Part shown: one piece after another, positions 11,771-23,036 of the stretch
Layout of the letters: each line of letters opens with the position of its first letter
Position numbering within the stretch: position 1 is the stretch's first letter
Made by a program: the position numbers and the translations under genes
Notes under the pieces: generated by a model
What the model was told of the DNA's origin: nothing
The model's database searches: none
The model's input: only the letters and a program-made list of their open reading frames with translations
NCBI GenBank assembly: GCA_013339765.2
Contig: CM023450.1
Location: 188,188,688-188,252,687, forward strand
Direction of reading: 5' to 3'
Origin: Haemaphysalis longicornis
Lineage: Eukaryota; Arthropoda; Arachnida; Ixodida; Ixodidae
DNA: 64,000 bases

Positions 11771-14522
11771 CGGCGCATTGGAACCAGCGAAAAAAGAGTT
11801 CTCGTGCAGCACAGTGCGTGGGCAGCGAGGCACTGCGTAAAGCAGTGTGCTGCCGATAAGGCGGAGGGGGGCAGAGATTGTGCAGGCGGAGCCGCATGAA
11901 TGTGGCAATGGAAAACCGCGGCGGCCCATACAGGCTTTGCTGGCTAACCAGCTGTGCTTAGCTCATTTGGGCGTTTTGGAATGGATCGTTGAGATTATTA
12001 AAAGATTCCTTGGGGGGGGGGGGGGGAGGCGGAGTTTGGTATAAATAGACCTTCTGTGCATGGAGGGTGTCGTCAGAAAAGGTGGTTTGTAGGTGCTTTG
12101 CTGTACAGGCGACAAATACCTCCTAATGCGACTTACACCGAGAAGCTTCGGGAAAATTTAGAGTTTTGCTATCCTCGAATTTTTAGGAGCAGGAGTAAAA
12201 ACGATAGAAGCATTGCGGGGAAAAAAACATTTTTTGCGGCATCGACAAGCTGGTGTTCATCTTCTGTTGCTCACAAAAACTTTCAGGTCATCCACAAGCA
12301 CTAAACAAAGTTATTGAGGCAACCGATAGATTAACACAGGAATGGAGATAACATTCCTATTGCAATGATCTGTCCTGTGTGGCGGTAAGGATATGTAGTC
12401 TTCATTGTGTTGTTGTTGTAAGTATTTTACTTGCGCAAGGCGTGATGAACGTGTTTCATGTTGATCGCACAAATATCCCAAAATTGCTTATCTTATTGTG
12501 ATTAACCTTCAACGCAATACACTGAAGCAACAAAATGTCCGACTACACAATGAGGCTGTGTTGTGCAACATTCAAAGCATTGCTGGTCTGTTTTGTAATT
12601 CCTCCTTGAGAGATCATAGCGCTGTGGCACCGCTCCCTGGAGTTGAATGAGGTCAACAAGTCGAAATGTTTCGCAGAATGCAGGCCGCATATGCTGACAA
12701 GTTTGCGCCAATAGCAGGGACTGCATTGGTGCAAATATTTGATGAGGACTTCAAGAAACAAAACACCTTCTTTTTCCAAAAAGGATGCGCTGCGTGGCAG
12801 GTCGTTTCGACGTCTTGCATCTTGAGCCATTTATTCGTACTTGATTTATGTGGTCGGTCTGCACCCATGGGATTCCAAAACCTTCCAATATGTCACTTCT
12901 TTGGTAATCTTTTAATTGCTCCCGACGGCGAGAACGCGACATATCCTGTGTCAGCCCATGCAAGTTCTGTCAGTGATTGATCATAGAGTATCGTTGCATC
13001 ATTTTCGGCGAAAGTCTCGGCAGCGAAAGCTACGCGTGCATCTCCTAGCCAACGAAGATAATCGATATGCGGGGCCATTATCGTAAATCGGCGTTTGTAC
13101 CGCTGAATAAAATGGCAATGGCACCTCTGGTTCAAAGAACAAGCATGGTATTTTGGGGCATTGGCGACTCCACTTTCTTGCAAGGCAGTACCTGTGAAAA
13201 GACGGTCGGTGATTTCTACTAAACTTGAAACCATCTGTACTTGTTGTTCCATAAAATTCGTCATTTATTTTTCCACCACTGGAGTCCCTTCTCTTTGATA
13301 ACTATAAATGAAGGAACACCACCGCGTTTGAGTTCAAGAAGATTCGTGGTAGTATCCCAGTAACACAAAGACGTAGGAGGCAATAGACCCGCGCGGTGAT
13401 TTAAGGTGCAATAAAGGGCGTTATCCCAGGCAGCGCAGGACTGTTCGGCCTTACTCAAGCCGGTGTACTTTGGCCGGTGATTTTCTGACCGGCCTTTATC
13501 CGGCAACCATGTTCGGCCCGTGTCCAAATGTGGGCCTTTTGGCGGTATACGGCCGTGCTCCCATCACTGTCCAACGGCCAGTGTCCGTCGGCCAGTCGAC
13601 CGGCTTCCGTTCAGCGCAGCCTGGCTTAATTATCAGCGTCAGTTTACACCAAAATGAATTTCTTCAACAGTGCTCACAAATGGTCGTTCCTTTAATTGAT
13701 GTGCCTCTTTTACTGTCGAATACAGCAAATATTCATTTCTTTGCAGAGCTGGAATAGATGTATTGTCCAGGTCCTGATATCTTCTGTGGGGCAGCTTACC
13801 TGTAATAAACAAGGAAGGATGGGGGGGGGGGGGGGGGGGGGGGGCGGCGGAAGGCGCATACTTTAGTGGGTTGAATTGCACAAAGATGAAAGTGCCGCTT
13901 TTAGGCAATTTCTTTTAAGACAATACTATCATGCTCTGACTAAATCAAGTATTTAGAACAGCTGCTTGACAAGTTTTTGTTTGTATATAAAACCGGCGCG
14001 AATGCCTTTACGAAGCGGTTCCGTGCTCCGCAAAACACTCAGCAGCATTCAATGTAATTTACTTAACACAGAAAGTATGTACAGTATTTGCCCGTTTTTC
14101 TTGCAAAGAAATTTTCTACTCCATCAACTTTTCTGATGATCTTTCACAGGGCTGATCCTAGAAGACATCAAAGAAGATCATTCAGTTTCCATATATTTTA
14201 TGTTGTTTTCATGAGTTACGTGCACACTCCTTAATAGTCCAAAGAACTTAATTTTCCTCTAAAGTCGTACTACGTTAAGAAAATTCTAGGACGTGTTGCG
14301 AATGACGCCCTTATTCAGATGGCTGCAGTTGTATCCCTCTGTGTTCACGCAAGGAAAGGCGTAAAACAAGAGTTTCATATTTTCTTTCAAACAAATAACT
14401 TAGCAATTGTAGTATTCATACAGCAAACCTTGCATACTGCAACGAATAAAGCCATAAATATTTCATTGGTCAAGTTTGAATGCGTAGGGTTCTCAACCCG
14501 TCGGAGGCGAACTTGCGGCTCA
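11771..14522. other. unassigned spacer with poly-G runs and unexplained minus-strand frames
   Basis: Open frames on the minus strand cluster at 13,527-12,500 (including 123 codons at 13,264-12,893 and 95 codons at 12,830-12,543). They are dense and overlap in all three frames, which could be a decayed gene or transposon, but I recognise no family. There are pure G runs at 12,012-12,026 (15) and 13,821-13,844 (24). Around 13,460-13,615 the words GCCGG and GGCC recur every 15-25 bp, as at 17.4-17.8 kb. Confidence 0.4.
13821..13844 (+). repeat. 24-nt G homopolymer
   Basis: An uninterrupted run of 24 G. Such runs can form G-quadruplex-like stacks and are error-prone in sequencing, so the length may not be exact. 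Confidence 0.9.
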
Positions 14523-14523
14523 T

Positions 14524-14590
<67 letters not shown>

Positions 14591-14593
14591 TTT
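14523..14593. repeat. (TTTA)n microsatellite, 3' tail of the adjacent minus-strand LINE
   Basis: About 71 bp of uninterrupted TTTA units. Read on the minus strand it is (TAAA)n and lies directly downstream of the LINE relic at 14,594-15,790. It is therefore best explained as that element's 3' tail, perhaps lengthened by slippage. Confidence 0.85.
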
Positions 14594-15790
14594 GATGCCT
14601 GCTTGCCCTTGCATGCATTACAGCAGGGAGATACATAACACTAAGCATCAAATATGAGACCAAATAACAAAATAATTCTACAAATCGCGGTGAAAATCGT
14701 CAATATAAACAGTGGATAAAATCATACGTGGAAGATAGTTACACTCTCATATTGATCTAAAATAAAATGAATCGCGCAAGGCGTCACCTTAAAGGAAAGT
14801 TAATAATTTGCTTCAAGCTAGCGATCCCAGTTTGGGATATGTACATCGGCGCTTGGATGTACTTCTCCCCTCCCATTCCAGTTTTCGAATGATAGATATT
14901 ACGAAAAAATTAACAACCTCAGGTTTCGTCTATGATCTTTCCCGTCTTACCATTTAAGTTTACTTTTACTTTCCCTCATCCTAAGTTGACAGTGCCAATA
15001 CCTAATACGAATCGCACTGCCCTTTTCTGTATGTTTTCGAGCGTATCAACCAGCTCTTTGCTGTGGGGATCCCAGAAAACACATGCGTACTCCTACATTT
15101 AGCGCACAGGAGTGAAATACGGTTGTTCTTTTAAGTTAGGTTTAGGTTTGCTGAAATTTTATCTCGGAAAGCCAAAAACACGTGCAGCCGTAACTTTTAT
15201 GTTGTGAACGTGCCTATTTCTCTAACAACTCGTTAAATAAACTCATCGTTATTTATATTCCCTGGCCGTTCTTAAAACAGTGTAATTTACTGTATACGCA
15301 TTCAATTGGAATGAAGGTTTTCTTGTAAAGTTAACGTTAACACACTTTTTAAGATTCAGCGACTTTTCTGAATCAGCACACCAGGATGTTAATTTGAATC
15401 ATGCTGCAAGTATTTTCAATCACGTTCATTCGCTACAGTCCTGAATATTACACAGTCATTCGCGAACATTTTTAACAAAGATTTGAGGCCACACACACAA
15501 AAGAGGGCCCGCTACTGAGCCTTGGGGAATTCCTGAGGTCGCGGGAACATATCCGGACGAACAACAATTGATTGAGAGCGACCAACTGCTGTCTTAGAGA
15601 GATATACTCGACTATCCATGCAATAACCAATTCATTCAGTTTATTTCCCGCAATGTACTAACAAGAAGGTGATATGAAACACCGTCAAATGCTTTTTTGC
15701 CGCACAAGAAAATAGTCAGCTACTTAACGCTTATCTATTGCTAGAGCCAAATCGTGCGTGAACTCAACAAGCTGCGCTGAGCAAGAAAAA
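14594..15790 (-). mobile_element. CR1/L2-like LINE relic, 3' part of the reverse transcriptase
   Basis: Read on the minus strand in shifting frames, fragments match the latter half of a Jockey/CR1/L2-type ORF2. A stretch resembles SLRQQLVAL...VRICSRDLRNSPR, the region just before the GVPQGSVLGP motif. Next come FANDCV-like remnants, and then a C-terminal CFLG/W-DP block followed by TLENIQKRAVRF-type sequence near 15,000-15,060, typical of these LINEs. Stops and indels are frequent, so this is an old copy. The (TAAA)n tail marks its 3' end; the 5' limit near 15,790 is only where similarity fades. Confidence 0.65.
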
Positions 15791-17001
15791 CCCGAGGAAA
15801 TCCGTGTTTGCTAGGATGCTGGCGATTGTTTAACCAAATGAGTCATGTCCCACGTGTAGCTAATCTCAATTTCAAACACCGCAACTAAATTAACATCCAG
15901 GCTTCGCCATTCACAAGGCTCTGTTGTTATGGCAAATTCAAAATAACACTTGTTTCTAAATAGGCAGTCATAAAATCCCATGAAGTAACATACTGCACGG
16001 CACGAAGTTTAGCCTACCAATGCACGAGCTTAGCCTCTTCTACGTTTATCACAAACGATATAGTGCAATTGTTTTTCGCAGTATTATTGTGAGAAGAATA
16101 GCCAGAAAATTGCGCTTTTGCGCGCCCTTGCCTTTCTTTGGTGGGGAGTCATTGACATGGCGCCGGTCGAGCTCCTGCGTGGTGGCCGCTTGCTCGACAC
16201 CCTTTAAGGCCACTTATTTTGGTGAACCACCGCCATCTCTGGTCGGACATCGCTGCCGGGTCGATGTCTTCAATGGTCTCCATTTCTTGAGGGGGCGAAT
16301 AGCCTCGAGCTGATGCGTTGACGAAGCCGACGGGCGAGGCGTTGTAGCGGCTATGACTGGCGAGGGTTAGCTCACCCGTCGGTGTGGCACAGTCTTCTTG
16401 TGGCAATAAATGACATTTCGATGGCCTAAACGTTTCCCTGGTAATGGCCAGTGAGTCCTTGCGCCTTGCCCGTTCAACTAGAACACTCAATACTGTTTGA
16501 CAAACGTAGTTCGTTCATTTCAAACGTAGAAACACCGAGCGGATGAAAAACGTGTCTGCGCTATTCGACTCCCTAACGGCTCTTTCTTCACCCAGGGAAA
16601 AACCGGTCGTACATCGGCGGGTCTTCTTCCAAGCTTGTCTGATGCATGTATTCTCGGCGCGCAGACGCGCGCCGTTGTTCGCATAATGACGTATAACCAG
16701 AATACCTTACGAAGGCCGGTCTCCTCTTGAACACCGTTTGCCGAAAATTCTGCGGCCGTTCGCTTGCCGTAATTCGGCTGAGGACCAATAACCAAATGAA
16801 AAAAAAGATGGATAGTACTCGCAAATAGTAGCACTCACAGAACTTGGGTGGGAGCATGGGTGGAGGAAGGTGAGAAAACTAACAAACCAAGGAAACCGCC
16901 GCGGATCCTCCCGCGGCGAAGTGCGAGGAGGTGGCGCCGCTCGTCGGCACCCCAGCAAAGAAAGAACTGAAACTAAAGCGTGGCAAACTGTTCGCATGGC
17001 G
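15791..17001. other. unassigned spacer
   Basis: I see no gene. At 16,715-16,782 there is a GC-rich block (GGCCGGTCTCCT... then CGCTTGCCGT) that is repeated in related form near 17,489-17,560. A frame at 16,490-16,149 (minus) shows no domain. Confidence 0.4.
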
Positions 17002-17381
17002 ACGCAGTGAAACATCTCCCTCGCGAGGGGCACGATAAAATGCAGAGCATTTCCGAGGGCGCACGACGTTAAGTAGTTTGCGTTACGTTAATGTTGTTGC
17101 ACTTGTGGCAACTCCTGACGAGAGAGCGCTCGTCAGCAGTAATTTGAATGAGTCAACGATATAAGGCGCGTTCGTAGCGTCCCATTCTGTGTCGGCTTTG
17201 TGGCGCAGTGGGTAGAGCACCATGTACATTGCGCTGCGCCCGCAGGGTCGAGGGATCGAAACCTGGCGCCGGATAGTATTTTATTTTATATAGTGTAGGG
17301 GGAGGGGTGCGGACAACGACGGTGCGGGCTACGACGGGACAACGCGGGTGACATCGTGAGTTACTGAAATGCTCTGCATTT
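17002..17381 (+). repeat. composite repeat with tRNA-like core and palindromic ends, copy 1
   Basis: The ends AAATGCAGAGCATTT (17,038-17,052) and AAATGCTCTGCATTT (17,367-17,381) are inverted copies of each other and each is nearly palindromic. Between them, about 17,193-17,275, lies a tRNA-like segment with a good A box (TGGCGCAGTGGG) and a weaker B box (GGATCGAAACC). A second copy lies at 42,001-42,325 in the opposite orientation. Similarity extends leftward past the end motif through the palindrome CCCTCGCGAGGG to about 17,002, so the end motif is not the outer boundary on that side. I infer a tRNA-derived SINE or composite repeat. Confidence 0.75.
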
Positions 17382-18146
17382 AAAACGTACATTCTGAGGC
17401 CGTAAGTCGGCCGGTCTCCTTCTGCCGCCGGACGCGCGGTTCACCGTTGAAAGAGCGGATGCGCGGCAGCCGTGCTACGGCCTGTCTCCTTTCGAACACC
17501 AACTGCCACAAGAATACGGAGATTCCTGTGGCCGGTCGCTTGCCGTGCTTCCGCTGAACACCGCTTCCCGAAGGAAAAACGGATGCCCTAAATCCGTACT
17601 CCTGCCGATTTCTTTCTCAACATCGGCAGCCGAAAGGCAACTGAATATCTGGCAGCCGGGCAGCTGTCGTTGTGTGTCTGAACACGGGCGGCCGGAGAAA
17701 TACCGAAGCGCTGGTTGCCGAATGTCGGCCGTTCATCGTATGATGAGTGGCTGCCAGAACCTGGATGCTGGCCGGACATGCCAGAAAGCGGCCATAGACG
17801 GGCCAGTCTTGGGACACACTATCTGTGCCGCCTGGGATGGTACCTTCTGATTTGACAGTTAGACATATCTCATTTGCTCTAAAATCTGGTGCATTCTTAG
17901 AACCTGCCTTGCCTTTTTATGGTTCACCAGGGGTTGAAAGGCACAATGAGCTGCTGATATGGCTAAACTGACACAAAGCCTGAGAGACATATTTCTGACT
18001 AGCATATACGATTCCCTCGACTAGGCGGGGCACCAGACTATCAACAAGTTTCGTTAATATACCAGTAGACACTCTTAAGCATATTTGTTATTTGAGCTGA
18101 GAGCAAGTGGGCGGTTTCGTGCATGTTAAAACCGTGACAAACAGCG
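17382..18146. other. GCCGG-rich spacer, no gene seen
   Basis: From 17,400 to 17,830 the words CGGC, GCCG and GGCCGG recur at short intervals in a degenerate pattern. A roughly 70-bp piece at 17,489-17,560 resembles 16,715-16,782. I see no coding domain. Confidence 0.45.
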
Positions 18147-18232
18147 CGGACTAACGGGACGCAGAGTATGCGTGTGTGTGTGTGGACAGCGCCGTGTGTT
18201 TCTGGCTTGCTACTCTGCGTCCTGTTAGTTCG
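18147..18232. repeat. imperfect inverted repeat
   Basis: ACTAACGGGACGCAGAGTA near 18,151 is answered by TACTCTGCGTCCTGTTAGT near 18,210, with one mismatch over 19 bp and a GT-rich loop between. It could form a hairpin. Function unknown. Confidence 0.7.
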
Positions 18233-18448
18233 CCCTGTTTCTCATTTTCCTATCATATTTGTGGTTAGCAGTGCCAACCCACTCAAAACATCTATCAGTC
18301 AACAAACCAACTGCGTGAGCTCAAATCAAATCTCTGGTTTTTATGCACGACACTCAGTCAGCCGCACTTTCTGGGTATCATCTCTCCGGTTTCGCAGTGC
18401 AGTCGTTTTCCTAAAACCGTCGCTTCTGCTCCTTTTTTCTTCACACAG

Positions 18449-18640
18449 GCCAAACTGGTGCTTCAGCAGCTCAAGAATGCTGGCCTTACACCAATCACCC
18501 TCATCATCGAGCGATACCACATCGACGTCACTAAAAAGATACCTGTTTATGACAAGGAGCATGATAAAACTACTGACTGCCCGGCAACGATGTTTGGTTT
18601 CACAGAAAGAGCGAAAGATCTAATAAAAGGTCTTGTCTAG
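18449..18640 (+). CDS. probable 3'-terminal coding exon of an unidentified host gene
   Basis: A strong splice acceptor precedes this frame: a pyrimidine tract (GCTCCTTTTTTCTTCACACAG) ending at 18,448. The frame runs from GCC at 18,449 to TAG at 18,640, 63 codons, beginning AKLVLQQLKNAGLTP and ending RAKDLIKGLV. Composition is ordinary (mixed hydrophobic and charged, no low complexity) and there is no transposon signature. An AATAAA lies inside the last codons (about 18,619). I do not recognise the family. No matching upstream exon is evident in this window, so the donor exon may lie far away, or this may be a stranded fragment. Confidence 0.4.
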   Translation, partial: AKLVLQQLKNAGLTPITLIIERYHIDVTKKIPVYDKEHDKTTDCPATMFGFTERAKDLIKGLV

Positions 18641-18762
18641 GCGTATATGCGAGTGCACTAGAATTTTTAAAGCAAAGCCTTTTACCTCTACCCCCAACGG
18701 TTCTTTCGCGACCGTTGGTGTCACCAGAAAACTCCAGCGAACAAATAAAAGAATTTACTGGC

Positions 18763-18845
18763 ACCGCCGGGAATCGAACCTGGAACTAATAGACTAAGAA
18801 AGCGAGAGCCCGTTGTCTTACTGATTTAGCTATGAGCCCACGCGA
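18763..18845 (-). repeat. tRNA-like pseudogene or SINE head
   Basis: On the minus strand a good B box (GGTTCGATTCC at about 18,781-18,771) follows an A-box-like TAGCTAAATCAGTAAG at tRNA-like spacing. The T arm pairs at four of five positions, but the acceptor stem does not pair convincingly, so it is probably not a working tRNA. Just beyond it (18,694-18,718) is a small hairpin of CCAACGGT and ACCGTTGG. Confidence 0.55.
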
Positions 18846-19019
18846 AGACGGGGAAGACAGGTGGTGTACTCACCAAGCACATCTACGGGTTTTTCCCCCT
18901 CCGTTCTCGCTGAATGTCACGTGAAAGCGTCACGCGACCACTCACGCCCATCTAGCAGCCCTGTGCGCACCTTGCTCATGTGCTAAGAGTTACAAAAATA
19001 AAAGGAAGCTCACACCAAT

Positions 19020-20500
19020 GCATGGTATCTCACGGTCTAGTACGCCAATGTGCTTAAGCCTCTGGCCTCAGTGTTCACGTAAAAAATCACCTCTCCTTGT
19101 CGTCCGCCCTCACGCCAAATCAAGGAATACATTGAAATACTCCTTGATTGCCAGGCCATCACTCCAAGACCCAGCATCAAGATCCTGGGCCTGCATCTCC
19201 AGGCTAACACCAAGAGTGACGTCTCCGTGCAGCGCCTCAAAAACAGCATTAATCAAATCATACACATGATCAGGCGAGTTGCCACCAAGAAGCGATGCCT
19301 AAAGGAATCCGGTAGCCTTTCGATTAATTGAAGATTTTGTCATCTCGAGAGTAACTTACGTCAACCCCCTGTCTTCTTCTCGACAACGAAGACATAGAGA
19401 TGCTTCATATAATGATTAGAAAGGCGGTAGAGCAGGCCATTGGTCTTCTCATGAGTGCGTCCACACAGAGGCTGCTTAACACGGGGCTTCACATCCCGGT
19501 GGAAGACCTGATATAAGGCCATCTTTAACTCATTCCCTCTCAGCTCTTCTGAAGAGCACTAGGAGGCGGCGTTACGGAGCTCGGACCCTGAAGTCCAGCA
19601 AGGACTTGCTGAACGAGCACCGGCACCCTCTAAGCGCTGGTCACCCCTCGTCGTTAGCCCGACTAGTGCTCAAATAGTGCTTTCTCTCTCTCTCTAACCA
19701 GAAGGTCCCAATCAGAACTGGGGTGGGTAACCGCATTCTTCACCAGATTGCAGCCCAGAGTGTCACTCCGCTTGGCGTACTCCCAGACTCTTGGCGACTG
19801 AAACTAAGGATGCTCGCTTCGCTCAGATATATGAACCCCTCACATGACCAGGGTCACCGAAAAGCACGGGCTCAAGCGCTAAACACTACCCTCGGTGGGG
19901 ATCATGCAGTTATCCACACAGACGCCTCCAAATATCAAGGGCAGCAAACCGCCATCATCGTGGCTACCTCCAGAAGCAACCTCCTTGCGTGTACCTTGCA
20001 TAGGACCCAAGAAATGACGGCAGCAGAAGAGGCAGCCATCACCTAGGCTCTCACTCAACCATGGGTTCGGAGGGTGGTCACCGATTCCCAGCATGCCTAC
20101 TGGAATTACCAGTCGGGTTGGGTGTCCTGACCTCCACTGCGCGTGCTAAAAGGCACTCACCAAACGGTTCCATTCAGCTCATCTGGACACTCCCTCACGC
20201 TTCAATGGAGGGCAACTAATACGCCCACCCAACAAGCCTGCGCTATTACCTCCCGTGCTATGGAGCTGCACGAGGACAGTCACCCGCTTGTCACGTTCAG
20301 GGAGATAACCCGGTATTATCGCCTTCTGAGACAGACTGTACCTTCGTTTTAGACCTTTCCAGAGAACAACAAACTACCCTATGGCTCACACAATCCGGGA
20401 TCCTTCCCACAGCCTACGCGTCTTCACTTACTGCATCCGAATCGCTACGACGCTGAATGTAAAGTTTGCTCATAAGTAGGAACACTCCGCCCCGTAATCG
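19020..20500 (+). mobile_element. LINE relic, RT C-terminus to RNase H (I/R1-group)
   Basis: Decayed ORF2 on the plus strand. From 19,110 it reads IKILGLHLQANTKSDVSVQ and onward to MIRRVATKK, the conserved block after the RT palm. At 19,400-19,510 it reads IRKAVEQAIGLLMSAS and TGLHIPVEDL. RNase H remnants follow: VIHTDASKYQGQQT and EMTAAEEAAIT at 19,900-20,040, then TDSQHAYW near 20,080. The pieces lie in different frames with stops, and the RT catalytic motifs are absent, so the copy is 5'-truncated and dead. A CT-rich run at 19,680-19,695 lies inside it and may mark a second insertion. The 3' limit is uncertain. Confidence 0.75.
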
Positions 20501-22000
20501 GGGTGTGCGACTTTAGCCCTGAGCACCGTCCTCTGTTTCCGTCAACTACCCAACAAGAGCAATGGGAGATGCTGCTGTGCTGGCCCTCTCTACCTACCCA
20601 GCTTCAGCGGGAGGATATAACAGAGGCCGCGCGGACTGCATATGGGCCCCATAGAAGAAGGAATCACTCTTCTGGGCTGCACTCTTGGCCGTTCAGAAAT
20701 CTGAGACAGAAGTTCTTCTTCCTCCTCCTCCCCCGTCTCTGCCGAATCTCGTTGCCTCCGTCCGCGGCGCAGAGACGGAGAAGTCAGATCGTCCAACACC
20801 GGGTTGGAGCTTACTTTAATTTTATAAAAAATGTTTCCACTCTTGTGCTACACCAATACAACTCAACCAACAACCGTTCATGCATCATGCATTGATTTAA
20901 CCTTACCAATAATATCTCATTGAAGTACTAAATGGTGTGATTAAGTGCATTTCACTTCTCTCTGGTTTTACTATTTGTAGAGCGATGTGAGTGAATTTAA
21001 GTGACGTCGCATGGGTAATCGTTGTGGGTGCCGTTTACAGCTTTGCTTTCCAACCACATTCACGGGGTGGATTGGCGCGATTTTTTCCCCTCTTCCTTTC
21101 TCCGGGAGGAACGCAAAAATCTACTCGCTTAATCGGAATCTATTTTGGCGCGACCACACCGCTCGAGCGACATCTGCAGGCACCACTTGTTTCTGTTGCT
21201 GCAGGACGAGCACGAGGAGACATACTGCGGTATTTACGTTGATCTCGCCTTCTCTTTGACACTGTTTACTCTGCATTTTTAATTGCTCCCGAAAAGTACA
21301 GATGGTTAAAAGAATTCACAAGGAAGAAGGGGCACTTAGAAAAAACATTACCCTGAGCATTTTCTGTGTGCCTCGTTTCTTGTGCGATTTTTAGGCATCC
21401 TATGTATTCCAACTAGCGCAACTATCGACGTTGGTTCTGTGCATACACTAATATAACGTTTGTTTGGATTAAAAGAATGCTGCTGTTGCAACTTATGTAT
21501 TGAGGTATGGCTTCAAGTGTTCCTAAACTTCCCTTTTCCCGAACAAGCGCGACATTACCACGAATTCGACCAATTGGTAGGTTAAGAAGTGCTTAGCTCA
21601 TACACGTCTTGCTGAATCACTCACTAAAACATTGGCGAGTGGGCCTTATTCAGTGCCGGAGATGCCGGAAGGCAGATGGATGGAAGAAACCTTGGGCGCG
21701 TGGTGTTGTGCCTGCGCCCGGCACAAAGTTCACTCGGCTTGACGTCGCGCCAAAACGGCGTGGCAGAATCCCGCCTGGCGGTTCAACGGCCGCCGAAAAA
21801 CATGCACCTACATGCCTCGAAACAGCTACGAGAAGCCTCCTTCCCCCTCCTCACTCGGCGGTTACTGTTGTAGGCGGCCGATGAGGCGGTGCGGCCGAGC
21901 CCACGTTTATTGTGGTTGAGTTGGCTGTGCCATGAACACGACGAGGCGCGTAGATCGCGAGTGCCGTTCCCGAGGTGTGTCGGGTGCCGAGTGTATTCGT
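20501..22000. other. unassigned; may include LINE 3' remnants
   Basis: The first few hundred bases may still be the C-terminal part of the preceding LINE. Beyond about 20,900 I see no gene. Open frames near 21,000-21,260 and 21,600-21,880 show no domains. Confidence 0.4.
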
Positions 22001-22065
22001 GCCAGCTGGCCAATTTGCTGATGATGATGGTGGCGCTTACGAAGATGATGATGGTGGCGCTACAC
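22001..22065 (+). repeat. 65-bp direct repeat, left copy
   Basis: GCCAGCTGGCCAATTTGCTG and the following GATGATGGTGGCGC-rich sequence recur at 25,205-25,269 with three mismatches in 65 bp. The two copies are 3.2 kb apart and bracket the gag-protease region. They may be the ends of one insertion or two copies of a common short repeat. Confidence 0.8.
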
Positions 22066-23036
22066 GGCTCCCCCCCTAGCGCGGAGCGCTATAGAGAAAA
22101 CTGATCTTGGTGTTGTTTTGTGCAGCACTGTAAGTTAAAGGGGGTGGGGGGGGATATTAGGAGAAGCACTTATCGCAGTTCACACTCACAGGCACATGTA
22201 ATGTTTGTCCGTAGCCAAGAGAGTACGTGGGCAGTCAGTGGTTTAGGGGCCGGGGTTGAGTAAATGGCATGGTCCTGGTCGTCCGCGAGGTAGCGTCCGG
22301 GTAAGGGGCAACCTCTGGTGGTCGAGGCTGGGAGTGCGGCCGTGGACGCGTTGCGGGGTGCGAAGTGGCTGAGCGTGGTGCAGCATAATGACGACCGGAG
22401 TGACGGGTTGACTGTGCCCCGGTGTGGGCTCTGTGGCTTCGTCGCTGTCTGGGCTGCTTTCGCAACCGCGGTGGGAGGTGGCAGAGCGGAGCCTTGCATT
22501 GATGAGCTGTGCTTGAACTCCAATGATGTCGGATCCCCATCCTGCAAGCTGGTTTCGTTTGTTTGATTTGTCGACAGACGGCTGCGCTCCGGTTACTGCG
22601 TCTACCTAACACTGTCCTGGAGCAGGGAATCGGTCGACGTCTGGGGACCAGCTTTTAAGTGCGAATGCACTTCTTAAGCGAGCCTGAATCGTCCGCCGCC
22701 GTAGTCCGCATAGCAACAGCTGCGGGTGCGCGCGCTCCTCGTCTTCCCTAGCAACGGGGGGAGATGGGCGCGCGCTGCCTGGCCGCTGACATGGCACATA
22801 CCCACATGGGGGATTGGCCAGGAATCGGGCGTGAGAAGGGCTAATGCACCCGCTTAAAGGAGTACTGACACGAAATTTCAAAGCTGAGATCCGCTTTAGC
22901 AAACAAGTACAACGACAACACAAATAGGTGTCTGTGAATAAATGCATCTTTCTTTTCTTTGTAGTTGTGTGTGTGTGTGATCTCTCTTTCGCGAACATTA
23001 CCGAACCGCGCAAATTCAACTCGTGCATTCGCACTT
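22066..23036. other. unassigned; contains a TTAAAGGAG terminus-like sequence
   Basis: Minus-strand frames at 22,170-22,612 are proline- and threonine-rich but unrecognised. At 22,855 the sequence TTAAAGGAGTACTGACACG resembles the TTAA plus AGGAG start of the 9-kb inverted-repeat element, though I could not find a partner terminus. Confidence 0.4.

Noticed and set aside
12500..13527. Host gene or transposase on the minus strand
   Set aside because: Several overlapping frames are open but none shows a recognised motif or good splice sites. Left as unassigned.
17193..17275. Functional tRNA gene
   Set aside because: The B box is imperfect, no proper acceptor stem can be drawn, and the segment is repeated with changes at 42 kb, so it is a tRNA-derived repeat.
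17038..17381. Simple MITE with 15-bp terminal inverted repeats
   Set aside because: Similarity between the two copies continues outside the motif on one side, so the motif is not the element boundary there.
18763..18845. Functional tRNA gene on the minus strand
   Set aside because: The B box is good but the acceptor stem does not pair, so it is better read as a tRNA pseudogene or SINE head.
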